A DNA stretch of 64,000 nt from Helicobacteraceae bacterium (GTDB lineage: Bacteria > Campylobacterota > Campylobacteria > Campylobacterales > SZUA-545): assembly GCA_031286325.1 (NCBI GenBank), contig JAITUT010000013.1:31752-95751 (forward strand). The letters are read 5' to 3'. The notes beneath the pieces are model-generated. The model did no database searches. It had not been told where the DNA came from and worked only from the letters and a program-made list of their open reading frames with translations. Below are positions 28,228-36,682 of the stretch, in pieces. The first letter of the stretch is position 1; each line of letters starts with the position of its first letter. The position numbers and the translations under genes are program-made.

Positions 28228-30069
28228 ATGAATAGCGAAGAGATCGCGTTGCCGCCCGAAGTTTTGAGCGAAACGATTGCGGAGAAACCCGCCGCCGCTC
28301 AAAAAAAGGCGCGTTCCGAAATTCCCGAAGCGCCAAGCGATCCAGAAGCGCAACAATTAAGAGAGCTTTTATTCGCTCGCGAGATCGCGATCGTAGAAAA
28401 TTTGAGAAAATTATTCGGCGAGGAGGCGAACGCCAAAGATTTAACGCAGCTGATCGCGGATTCTATCGCCAAAACCGCAGGCAAAGACGACAGATTCACA
28501 TACACGATCTTGCCCGCGGTTGAAAAGATCGTACGGCAATCTATGCACGACAACAAACAAGCTTTTATAGATGTCTTATTTCCGTTAATTGGTCCCTCTA
28601 TCCGCAAATCTATCGCCGAAAACTTTCGCGATATGCTTAATAACTTTTCGAGAACTTTGGAAAATTCGCTCTCGTGGCAAGGAATCCGCTGGCGTTTGGA
28701 GGCGTTGCGCAGCGGTAAAACTTTCAGCGAAGTCGTCTTGTTGCGCACCATTATTTATCGCGTGGAGCAGGCGTTTTTAATCCACGCCGAGACGGGGCTT
28801 GTCCTTTCGCACATCGTAAATACCGAAGTTGAGTCGCAAGACGCCGATATGCTCAGCGCGATGCTAACGGCGATCAATGATTTTGTAAAAGATGTGTTTA
28901 GACAGAACGGATCGCAATCGACTAACCTAGAATCGCTCAGAATGGGCGAATTTAATATCATTATTGAGCGGCAAAAAGATATTTATATAGCTTGCGTCGT
29001 GCGCGGCGCGCCGCCGATGTCGCTCTACGATCGCGTAAATGACGCGTTAGATCGCATAGGAGCCGAGTTTGCGCAGCAGATTCGCGAATTTGACGGCGAT
29101 ACCGCGCCCTTTGGTTACGCCAACACATTTTTAGAGCCGCTTTTGGACGCGCGTTACGCGAGCGAGCACAAGCCGTTTCCAACCTGGGGCAAAGTGATTA
29201 CAAGCGTCGCTTTGACGTTTTTGATCTTCGGCGGCGTTTATTTTATATATAGAGAAATTGTGTTTAATAAAGAATTTAACATCATTCTGAACCGCTTGCA
29301 AGACGCGCAGGGGGTTATGTTGGTGGGACAAAGCGAAACAACAGACGGCAAAGTGCGCCTGACGCTAATGCGGGACGAATTCGCCAAACCAATCTACGAG
29401 ATCGTCGGCGATATAAAGAGCGCGCGCGATATTCGCTTTGAAGAGATTCCATATGTTTCGGTGGAAAACGAGATCGTCTATCGGAGAATTCTCTCGCAAC
29501 TCAAAGTGCCGCAGGGCGCGGAATTTTTCTACGACAACGGCGTGGCGTCTCTATACGGCGAAGCGACTACCGAGTGGATAGACGACGCGAAGCGGATTTT
29601 GCAGTCGACGGCGGGGGTGAAAGAGATCAACGCAGAGAACATCAGCGATCCAGAGCTAGTTTATGTATTAGATATGATAGATCGCATAGAGGCGTGCGTG
29701 ATTGAGTTTCCGTTCAACAAGAGCCAGCCTGTGGGCGCAAACGCGGCGGAATTTTTGCGCCTCGCGGATATGCTGGCGGAACTTGAATACGCCGCCTCTA
29801 AGATCGGCTTTCTGCCGAATGTCGTGATTTACGGGCACGCCGATTCGTCGGGTACGGCGCTTCGCAACTACGAGCTCAGCCGCGAGCGCGGCGCCGCTCT
29901 AGCCGCCCTCCTTTACGCGCGCGGAAGCGCGATTCCAATTAGCGTCTATGGAATGGGCTCCGACCACCCCAAAGAGGGCTCAAAGACTAGCGGCAACGCG
30001 GATCAAAAGAGCCGCCGCATAGAAATTAAGGTCAGGTTGCTTAGATCAACCCATTCTAATCTATCTTAG
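28228..30069 (+). CDS. Inner-membrane OmpA-domain protein with large cytoplasmic region
   Basis: A 613-residue protein. Residues 1-318 are hydrophilic with no signal peptide and include the LRELLF motif. One membrane helix lies at about 321-343 (SVALTFLIFGGVYFIY). It is followed by a BON-like periplasmic segment (about 425-475, FYDNGVASLYGEA) and a C-terminal OmpA/MotB peptidoglycan-binding domain (about 490-605). The domain motif is YGHADSSGTALRNYELSRER, and it ends with KSRRIEIKV. The topology is that of MotB-like inner-membrane proteins, not an outer-membrane barrel. With the downstream GTPase and cyclase it probably forms a system linking cell-wall state to the cytoplasm; that role is inferred. 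Confidence 0.82.
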   Translation: MNSEEIALPPEVLSETIAEKPAAAQKKARSEIPEAPSDPEAQQLRELLFAREIAIVENLRKLFGEEANAKDLTQLIADSIAKTAGKDDRFTYTILPAVEKIVRQSMHDNKQAFIDVLFPLIGPSIRKSIAENFRDMLNNFSRTLENSLSWQGIRWRLEALRSGKTFSEVVLLRTIIYRVEQAFLIHAETGLVLSHIVNTEVESQDADMLSAMLTAINDFVKDVFRQNGSQSTNLESLRMGEFNIIIERQKDIYIACVVRGAPPMSLYDRVNDALDRIGAEFAQQIREFDGDTAPFGYANTFLEPLLDARYASEHKPFPTWGKVITSVALTFLIFGGVYFIYREIVFNKEFNIILNRLQDAQGVMLVGQSETTDGKVRLTLMRDEFAKPIYEIVGDIKSARDIRFEEIPYVSVENEIVYRRILSQLKVPQGAEFFYDNGVASLYGEATTEWIDDAKRILQSTAGVKEINAENISDPELVYVLDMIDRIEACVIEFPFNKSQPVGANAAEFLRLADMLAELEYAASKIGFLPNVVIYGHADSSGTALRNYELSRERGAALAALLYARGSAIPISVYGMGSDHPKEGSKTSGNADQKSRRIEIKVRLLRSTHSNLS

Positions 30070-30115
30070 TTAAGTAGCTTTCCGTAATAATCGTTAAGCA
30101 ACTTTCCGCAATAAT
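30069..30115 (+). repeat. Two 23-base direct repeats upstream of the GTPase gene
   Basis: Units at 30069-30091 and 30093-30115 start gttaag and end aataat and differ at three positions. They fill most of the 75-base gap between the OmpA-domain gene and the GTPase, a plausible site for a regulator or mRNA element. Confidence 0.6.
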
Positions 30116-30144
30116 TCATAAAATTTTTAAAAAGGCGGCGCGAG

Positions 30145-30654
30145 ATGATACAGAAGAAAATTTGCTTGCTAGGCGCATTTTCGGTAGGTAAAACTTCGCT
30201 TGTGAGCCAGTTTGTCCATTCGGTCTTCTCAGATCGTTACCTATCTACGATTGGCGTCAAAATCAGCAAAAAAGAGATGACAATAGACAACAATCAGATG
30301 ACTATGGTGATATGGGATTTGGAGGGCAAAGATGTCTATACCGATGTGAAAGTCTCGTATTTGCGCGGCGCAAGCGGCTTTTTCATAGTGGCGGACGGGA
30401 CGCGCAAAGAGACTTTTGACGACGCGATGGGTATACACAAACTCGCTATCGGCGCGATCGGCAACGAAGTGCCCTGCTATCTTTTATTAAACAAATCAGA
30501 CCTTACGCAAAAGTGGGAGATCACGGACGATATGATTACGGACGCTATGAAAAAGGGCGTCAAGGCGTTTATGACCTCCGCGCGTACGGGACATTCAGTC
30601 GCCGAGGCTTTTGAGGCTTTGGCGCGAGATATGATGAGCGGAGAAACGAAATGA
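30145..30654 (+). CDS. Small Ras/Rab-like GTPase
   Basis: A 169-residue single-domain small GTPase. G1 is GAFSVGKTS (residues 10-18), the switch I threonine is in YLSTIGV, G3 is WDLEGK (57-62), G4 is NKSD (about 116) and G5 is TSA (about 143). The residue matching Ras Gln61 is Lys, so intrinsic GTP hydrolysis may be low and dependent on a partner. There is no lipidation motif or membrane segment. The family is the bacterial Rab/MglA-like group. Its stop overlaps the start of the cyclase gene by four bases, so the two are translationally coupled. Confidence 0.88.
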   Translation: MIQKKICLLGAFSVGKTSLVSQFVHSVFSDRYLSTIGVKISKKEMTIDNNQMTMVIWDLEGKDVYTDVKVSYLRGASGFFIVADGTRKETFDDAMGIHKLAIGAIGNEVPCYLLLNKSDLTQKWEITDDMITDAMKKGVKAFMTSARTGHSVAEAFEALARDMMSGETK

Positions 30655-31571
30655 GTGACAAAAACCAACTCGCGCTGGATATTTTGAACGCGTTGAACAT
30701 CGCTGTTTTGGAGCGCGTAGGCGAGCGCAAATTCGCGGTCTTGGGCGATCCTCCCGCCTTTTACAACAAATTTTTTCCGCCAAACGCCGTCGGCTATTGC
30801 GCCGAACCCTGGGAACATTCGCCAATGCTTGATCTTTTTATTAAAGACGCCGAACTTTTCTTTGAGAAAGAGACGCAAGGCGCGTTCAGCAGCGGCGTAT
30901 GGCAAGAGGACGGCAAGGCGGAAGGCGAGACGGCGTTGATCGCGGAGGCTATTTATGTGGGCGATCGCCGCGTGATCACGATCCGATGCCTGCAAGAGGA
31001 TTACCGCGATCGCGTGGGGATATTAAACGATATGCGCAACAATTTGCTAGAGCAACGCCAAGTGGAGCAAAATCTTGAAAGTTTCCGCGAAAAATCACGC
31101 ATAGACGCTTTGACGGGGCTCTTTAACCGCGCGACTTTTGTGGAATTGCTTCACGGCGCGCTTGCCGAAAGCAACGCGAAAATGTTGCAAGTTTCGCTGG
31201 TAATGCTAGACATTGACAACTTCAAAAAATTCAACGACACCTACGGACACCTCGCGGGCGATGAAGTTTTGCGATCGCTGGGCGTGTTTATACAAGATTG
31301 TTGCACGGGCGACGAGATCGCGGCGCGTTACGGCGGCGAGGAGTTTTGCGTGGTTTTGCGCGATGTCTCGCAGGAAAACACTCTGAGCTTCGCCCACAAA
31401 ATTTGCGAAGGCGTGCGCAAAATTCGCATTGCCGCTCTGCCCGCGATCACGATCAGCGTAGGTTGCGCGATCTACCGCCGCAATGAGAGTTCGGAGCAGT
31501 TTATTAAGCGGGCGGATATGGCGCTTTACGACATTAAATATAGCACCAAAAACGGCGTTTCAATGCGCTAA
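30651..31571 (+). CDS. Diguanylate cyclase (GGDEF domain)
   Basis: A 306-residue protein: residues 1-125 are an uncharacterised N-terminal domain, then a short helical linker (LLEQRQVEQNLESFREK) and a GGDEF domain beginning DALTGLFNR. The active-site loop is intact (RYGGEEF, about 226-232), so it should make cyclic di-GMP from two GTP. The inhibitory I-site is not conserved (CTGD where RxxD is expected), so product inhibition through it is unlikely. There is no membrane segment. Coupling to the GTPase gene suggests the GTPase or its partners control activity, which is inferred. Confidence 0.9.
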   Translation: MSDKNQLALDILNALNIAVLERVGERKFAVLGDPPAFYNKFFPPNAVGYCAEPWEHSPMLDLFIKDAELFFEKETQGAFSSGVWQEDGKAEGETALIAEAIYVGDRRVITIRCLQEDYRDRVGILNDMRNNLLEQRQVEQNLESFREKSRIDALTGLFNRATFVELLHGALAESNAKMLQVSLVMLDIDNFKKFNDTYGHLAGDEVLRSLGVFIQDCCTGDEIAARYGGEEFCVVLRDVSQENTLSFAHKICEGVRKIRIAALPAITISVGCAIYRRNESSEQFIKRADMALYDIKYSTKNGVSMR

Positions 31572-31688
31572 GGCGGCGCGGGTCGCTTTTAGTTTTACCG
31601 CCTCTGATTTCGTTCTAACTTCGTTTTGCGCGGCTTTGGGATAGACTTTTTGGTCTTTCCATTGCCGCAATTTCTCCAGATGTAAAAA

Positions 31689-33368
31689 TTACCTCCGATT
31701 TAACATATTCCAAAGTTCGCAATCTCCCCCTAGATCGCGCGCTTTTTCAGCGTCTTTTCTCGCTAGATCGTAATTTTTCAATTCATAATAGGTAATGCCG
31801 CGATTGCAATAAGCTTCGGCGTTTTCCGCGTCAAGATTGATCGCTCTCGTACAATCCTCAATCGCTTGAGTGTATTTTTGCAGTTTTCTATACGCATTGC
31901 CGCGATTGTTATACGCCGCCAAATTATCGGGGTCTAACTCGATCGCTTGCGTAAAATCTCTGATCGCTTGATCGTATTTTTGTAGCTCGTCATACGCATA
32001 ACCGCGATTGTTGTAGGCTGAAGCGTCTTTTGGATCAAGTTCGATCGCTTGCGTAAAATCTTTAATCGCTTCTTTGTAATTTTGCAGTTTGCTATACACA
32101 AAACCGCGATTGCTGTAAGCCAAAGCATATTTTGGGTTAAGCGTGATCGCTTTCGTGAAATCCGCGATCGCTTGCTTGTAATTTTCCAGTTCATTATGCG
32201 CATAACCGCGATTATTGTAAGCCGAAGCGTTTTGCGGATCAAGCTCTATTGCTTGCGTAAAATCTCTGATCGCCTCTTTGTAATTTCGCGCTTCCCTATA
32301 CGCAATGCCGCGATTTTTGTAAGCTTCGGCGTTTTTTGGATCAAGCGCGATCGCTTGCGTATAATTTGCTATCGCTTCGCTGTATTTTTCCTGTTCGAAA
32401 TACGCATTACCGCGATTGTTGTAATATAAAGTGTCTTCTTTTAGATCGGGGTTAAAGTCAAACTCTATTGCTTTCGTATAATCCGCAATCGCTTGATCGT
32501 AATCTTTCAGTTTATCATACGCATCGCCGCGAAGGGAGTAAGATACAGTATATCTTGGGCGAAGCTCGATCGCTTTCGTAAAATCTTGAATCGCTTGATT
32601 GTAATCTTGCAGTTCCATATACGCATAGCCGCGATCGTTGTAACATGTTGCATAGTTGTCGTTGTTGTAATAGCCATCACAGTTATAGCGATTATATTCT
32701 GAGAAAAGCTCGATCGCTTTCGTAAAATCTTGAATCGCTTGATTGTAATCTTGCAGTTCCATATACGCATAGCCGCGATTTGTGTAATGGTAACCAAATT
32801 TTGGGTCAAGCTCGATAGCTTTTGTATAATCTTCAATCGCTCGATCGTAATTTAGCAATTTTCTATACGCATCGCCGCGATGTTCGTAATATGAAGCCTT
32901 CTCATATAAAGCCTTGTTTGGGTCAAGATCGATCGCTAACGAATACAAGTTTATAGCGTCTTGATAATCTCCGCATGCATAAGCCTTTTCAGCTTGTTCA
33001 AAGAGCTTGTCTGAGTCTTGCGATTCGTCATTCGCTCCGATCGCTTTCGCGTAACATCGGTTAGACCTATCGTTTTTTAATACAAGCGCGATAACATCTA
33101 TTATCTCCGTAGCGGCGGTTTCGTCTATAAATTTCTCCTCCATTAGTTCACGCGCCCGCTTCTTTTTGCAAGCGACAAGATCGTCCGCGTTCGCTATTTC
33201 CCCCGCCGCGCCTATTTCTAGAGCGATCAGCAATAAATCTCGCTCCTTTTTATACTCGTTTTGAGTATAGTCGGATAGCAACCTCTTTGCCGTCGCTACA
33301 TCTAATAGCGCGTCTTTACCCTCTTTCTCCGCCATACTTAAAAGCGCGTTTACAAAACCCTGATCCAT
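31689..33368 (-). CDS. TPR protein with twelve repeats and a shared N-terminal domain
   Basis: A 559-residue protein without signal peptide. Residues about 1-95 form a helical domain closely similar to the N-terminus of the adjacent RDD protein. From about 130 onward there are roughly twelve tetratricopeptide units with the pattern NRGxAYxELxNYxQAIxDF. The repeats are very similar at the DNA level: two stretches of nearly 70 bases at about 32568-32636 and 32710-32778 are almost identical, indicating recent unit duplication. TPR arrays mediate protein binding; no enzymatic domain is present. The RDD gene lies just upstream and the two are likely one transcript. Confidence 0.85.
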   Translation of the reverse strand: MDQGFVNALLSMAEKEGKDALLDVATAKRLLSDYTQNEYKKERDLLLIALEIGAAGEIANADDLVACKKKRARELMEEKFIDETAATEIIDVIALVLKNDRSNRCYAKAIGANDESQDSDKLFEQAEKAYACGDYQDAINLYSLAIDLDPNKALYEKASYYEHRGDAYRKLLNYDRAIEDYTKAIELDPKFGYHYTNRGYAYMELQDYNQAIQDFTKAIELFSEYNRYNCDGYYNNDNYATCYNDRGYAYMELQDYNQAIQDFTKAIELRPRYTVSYSLRGDAYDKLKDYDQAIADYTKAIEFDFNPDLKEDTLYYNNRGNAYFEQEKYSEAIANYTQAIALDPKNAEAYKNRGIAYREARNYKEAIRDFTQAIELDPQNASAYNNRGYAHNELENYKQAIADFTKAITLNPKYALAYSNRGFVYSKLQNYKEAIKDFTQAIELDPKDASAYNNRGYAYDELQKYDQAIRDFTQAIELDPDNLAAYNNRGNAYRKLQKYTQAIEDCTRAINLDAENAEAYCNRGITYYELKNYDLARKDAEKARDLGGDCELWNMLNRR

Positions 33369-33383
33369 ACTTAGCCTTTATTA

Positions 33384-34181
33384 TTACCCCTCTTTAATCA
33401 CCAAAGTTCCCGCCAAAATATCGTGAAAGGCGCGTTTTTGTTTGTCAAAGATCACCCAAAAATAGCCCAGAAGAAACGGCAAAGTAGAGAGTATATACGC
33501 GAAATACCGCCCCACAAGCTGCCCCGCGCTTGGTTTGCCGAGCGTTTTGGCGTTTACAATCTTGATTTTTAGTTTCTTTTTGCCCGGCGTCGCCTGCCAT
33601 TTGCTCCAGAAAAATATCACCCAAACAAAGCATAAAATATGCAGACACAACTTCATATAGTTTTCTAGCTCGTCTTTGTTTGCCGCATACTCCCGCACGC
33701 CATAAGCCGAAATCCAGACAGTTGTGATCGCGACCAGAATGGGAAGTAAAATTAAGCAGTCAATCAGCATTGCTATAAGCCGATCCGTAAAGGTCGCGTA
33801 GGGAATTTGCTCGCTTTCAGGTTGCGAGGTTTGTTCCATTGCGATCGCGGCGTCTTGCGGTTTGTTCGCGATCTGTCCCTTATCCGCACGAAGTAATGCC
33901 GCCAAAAGCGCGATCGTCCATACCGCGTCATTTTCGCTCATAGAGCATTTCTCTCTCAGCATGAGAATTTGCGCCTCGCGAGCCGTAGCAAAATCCTCCG
34001 CGATCTCAATTTCACGCGCGACTCCCGCCTCCGCCGCTTTGACGATCAAGCCGCGCTCGCGCTTAAAGTCGCTCTGCGCGTATTGCGGCAAGAGGCTCTT
34101 GCAACGCGCCGCGTCCGTGAGGGCGATTTTGCCCTCGTTGGCAATTAAATTTTGGAGCACAAATTGCAGTCCCATTTCCAT
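33384..34181 (-). CDS. RDD family membrane protein with shared N-terminal domain
   Basis: A 265-residue protein. Residues 1-95 are a helical domain with DAARCKSLLPQYAQ and FKRERGLIVKAAEAG, matching DVATAKRLLSDYTQ and YKKERDLLLIALEIG in the TPR protein downstream. After an acidic linker an RDD domain follows (FTDRLIAMLIDCLILLP, then three further hydrophobic segments and TPGKKKLKIKIV). RDD proteins are small membrane proteins of mostly unknown transport role. Pairing of the two proteins with the same extra domain suggests they recognise a common partner. Confidence 0.85.
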   Translation of the reverse strand: MEMGLQFVLQNLIANEGKIALTDAARCKSLLPQYAQSDFKRERGLIVKAAEAGVAREIEIAEDFATAREAQILMLREKCSMSENDAVWTIALLAALLRADKGQIANKPQDAAIAMEQTSQPESEQIPYATFTDRLIAMLIDCLILLPILVAITTVWISAYGVREYAANKDELENYMKLCLHILCFVWVIFFWSKWQATPGKKKLKIKIVNAKTLGKPSAGQLVGRYFAYILSTLPFLLGYFWVIFDKQKRAFHDILAGTLVIKEG

Positions 34182-34315
34182 TGTTTTTCCTTTTTGGCTT
34201 GGTTTTTTTGGCGGATTTCACGTATCTCGCGATCCGTTGCGCCGCGTTAATCGCGCGATTATAGCAATCATTCAAATAATTCTAATCTGGCTGTCGCCCT
34301 CGCTCGCAATGGCGG

Positions 34316-35560
34316 CTACCGATCAAGATCGCGTAATTTTTCCAGCCATTCGGCAAGCGTTTTTTCGTAGCCGATCGCCTTTAATTCCACAAACCGCGCA
34401 ATGCCCTTTGGGTCGTTCAAATAATTTTGCTTCACATAGCCGCCGAAATTATGCGGATATTTGTAGCCCTCGCCGCGACCTAATTTTTTCGCGCCGTCAT
34501 AGTGCGCGTCTTTCAAATAGTCTGGCACCTCCAAAATCAGCCCGTCTCCAATCGCTAAAAGCGCGTCGTCAATCGCCGTGATCGCGGTGTTGGATTTGGG
34601 CGAGCAAGCGAGGTAGATCGCGCACTGCGAGAGGATAATCCGCGCCTCTGGCATACCGATCTGCGCTACAGAGTTAAAGCACGCGCTCGTCAAAATCGCC
34701 GCCTGCGGATTCGCGTTGCCAATGTCTTCGCTGGCGAAGATCGCAAGCCGCCTCGCGATAAATCGCGGCTCTTCGCCGCCTTTCAAGAGCCGCGCCAAAT
34801 AATAGATCGCGGCGTCAGGATCGCTACCGCGCAGACTTTTGATCATCGCGGAGGCGAGGTTGTAGTGCGTCTCGGATTCGCTCGATCCGTCATTTAAGGC
34901 GTTTGGGCGCAGACTGCGCAAAGTCTCGATCCGCAGCTCGTCGCCGCTTTCGGCAAGCAACGCGAACTCCAAAAGTTTCAGCATTGATCTCGCGTCTCCC
35001 GCGGCGGAATCCAGCAGATATTCGCGCGCGCTATCTCCGATCTTCGCGCCGCTCATAAGGATCGCGCGATCCAAAACAAACGTCAAATCCTCGCGTTCAA
35101 GCGGCTTAAACTCAAAGAGCAGCGACCTTGATCGCACCGCGCCCGTAAGCGCGAAAAACGGATTTTCGGTACTCGCGCCGATTATCATCGCGTCATTATT
35201 CTCCATTACGGGCAACAAAATTTCAAGTTGGTTTTTGCTGAGGCGGTGCGTTTCGTCAATAAAAATTAGGGGTTTGGAGAGCGAATTTTTGTTCGCCTCC
35301 ACGATCGCGCGAAGTTCGGAAATTTGCAAACTCGTCGCGTTTTTTTCAAAGCAGATTAGCCCGAAATTATTGGAAATTATCCGCGCCAAAGTCGTCTTGC
35401 CTGTGCCGGGCGGACCGAAAAAAAAGGCGTGAAAAAAGGCGCGTTTCTCAATTAACTTGCGCAACGCGCCGCCCTCGCCAAGAAGTTTTTTTTGCCCCGC
35501 AAATTCCTCTAAACTCTGCGGGCGCAAAATTTTCGCAAAGTCAAAATGCTGTTCGCTCAT
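34316..35560 (-). CDS. rarA: Replication-associated recombination protein RarA (MgsA)
   Basis: A 414-residue AAA+ ATPase of the clamp-loader clade that acts at stalled replication forks. Walker A is FGPPGTGKTTLAR (about 47-59), Walker B FIDETHRL, and sensor 1 GASTENPFF. The C-terminal region has the RarA-type SDPDAAIYYLARLL and PKSNTAI motifs and the YKYPHNF ending. Length is slightly shorter than the usual 430-450 residues but complete. It is followed 17 bases later by the SH3-like membrane protein gene on the other side of its start. Confidence 0.93.
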   Translation of the reverse strand: MSEQHFDFAKILRPQSLEEFAGQKKLLGEGGALRKLIEKRAFFHAFFFGPPGTGKTTLARIISNNFGLICFEKNATSLQISELRAIVEANKNSLSKPLIFIDETHRLSKNQLEILLPVMENNDAMIIGASTENPFFALTGAVRSRSLLFEFKPLEREDLTFVLDRAILMSGAKIGDSAREYLLDSAAGDARSMLKLLEFALLAESGDELRIETLRSLRPNALNDGSSESETHYNLASAMIKSLRGSDPDAAIYYLARLLKGGEEPRFIARRLAIFASEDIGNANPQAAILTSACFNSVAQIGMPEARIILSQCAIYLACSPKSNTAITAIDDALLAIGDGLILEVPDYLKDAHYDGAKKLGRGEGYKYPHNFGGYVKQNYLNDPKGIARFVELKAIGYEKTLAEWLEKLRDLDR

Positions 35561-35577
35561 TGCGCAAGTTTAGCGAA

Positions 35578-36636
35578 TTACTGCGTTTCGTCCGCCTTGA
35601 CCCAGCCGATCTTCTGATCGGGGAGGAGGATTTTCACATAGCCGTTCTTTTCTTTCAGCACGGCGGCGGTGATTTGGCGATCGGTGGCGTAAAAAATCGT
35701 GCTTGTCTCGGTGGGCAAAAGCCTGATTTGCGCGCCCTTTTTGATCGTAATATCCGCCTCGCGCATAGCGATGTAAAAAATCAGCGCGACCGCCGCGATC
35801 GCGCCGAAGAGGTAAATAATTTTGCGCGTGAAAAACGAAATCGCCACAAAAATCAGCGAAAATAGCGACAAGAGGATCGTGTTCATCCAAGGAAAGGCGC
35901 GTTTATTCGGGTTTATGTCGGTATGCTCAATGTCCGCGTCTTGCAAATTCGTAAGATCAAGCGTAACCGCCACGCGCTTATAATCGCCGCTTTCGGGGCT
36001 GAAATAATAGAAATTGAGCTCGCTCATCGCGGCGGGCGCGATCGCGTAATAAAAAATGTGCATCCAGCCGTCTTTGTGCTCCACGCGCTCAATGCCTTGA
36101 CTTTCGCCGAATTGCTCCAAACGGAAGCGGTCAATGTTTGAGAGCGGCGCGCGAATCTCCATCGCCACTATATTTTGCGTCTCGGAGTAGCGATCGGCTT
36201 TCTGATCTACGACCTCTAATTTGTCGGTCAAAACGCCGCAAAATCTTGGGTTCGCCACGAGTTTGATCGCGCTCGCGCGAACGGATTGCGCCAACGCGAC
36301 ATCTTCCGCGCCTTCGGTGTCGATCATCGTAACCATAACTTGCGGGAATACCACATTCGGCGCGGTGATCTCGTATGAAAGTTTTAGCGATCTACGGTTT
36401 TCATCTACCCTTTGCCAGCGCGGCTCGCCCGATACGCGGCGCGCCCCTTCGGCGTCGCTTCCGAAAGAAGTTTGCAGACGCTCAAAATTTTGCTCCGTAA
36501 CCACGGCGTTATAAGTAACGGATACGACTTGCCCCACATAAAGTCGCTCGGGAAGCGGATCGCTTGAGACAAAGATAGTTTTTGGCGCCGCGAACGCGCT
36601 TAACGCGAACAATAAGACGATAAGTTTGCTTTTCAT
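35578..36636 (-). CDS. Membrane protein with C-terminal SH3-like domain
   Basis: A 352-residue protein with an N-terminal signal peptide (about 17 residues), a beta-rich periplasmic region of about 220 residues, two closely spaced membrane helices (about 245-290) and a C-terminal SH3-like domain (GAQIRLLPTETSTIFY to GWVKADE). The layout resembles BatD-like and other SH3-bearing envelope proteins of Campylobacterota, but the exact function is unknown. It lies directly upstream of rarA in the same direction and is divergent from the glycosyltransferase gene with a short shared promoter region. Confidence 0.7.
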   Translation of the reverse strand: MKSKLIVLLFALSAFAAPKTIFVSSDPLPERLYVGQVVSVTYNAVVTEQNFERLQTSFGSDAEGARRVSGEPRWQRVDENRRSLKLSYEITAPNVVFPQVMVTMIDTEGAEDVALAQSVRASAIKLVANPRFCGVLTDKLEVVDQKADRYSETQNIVAMEIRAPLSNIDRFRLEQFGESQGIERVEHKDGWMHIFYYAIAPAAMSELNFYYFSPESGDYKRVAVTLDLTNLQDADIEHTDINPNKRAFPWMNTILLSLFSLIFVAISFFTRKIIYLFGAIAAVALIFYIAMREADITIKKGAQIRLLPTETSTIFYATDRQITAAVLKEKNGYVKILLPDQKIGWVKADETQ

Positions 36637-36670
36637 AGGCGTATTTTTAGCGGTTTTAGTCTTAAATGGG

Positions 36671-36676
36671 TATCAT
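36671..36676 (+). promoter_or_regulatory. -10-like box before the glycosyltransferase gene
   Basis: TATCAT ends 6 bases before the ATG at 36683 with no ribosome site between, so transcription may start at the start codon (leaderless message). Confidence 0.35.
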
Positions 36677-36682
36677 TTGATT

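Noticed and set aside
31689-33368. CRISPR-like periodic repeats
   Set aside because: The 102-base period encodes 34-residue TPR units in frame, so the repeats are protein-coding, not an array with spacers.
33862-34581. 239-codon plus-strand ORF over the RDD gene start and rarA end
   Set aside because: Antisense to two recognised genes; the product has no domain, so it is a shadow frame.
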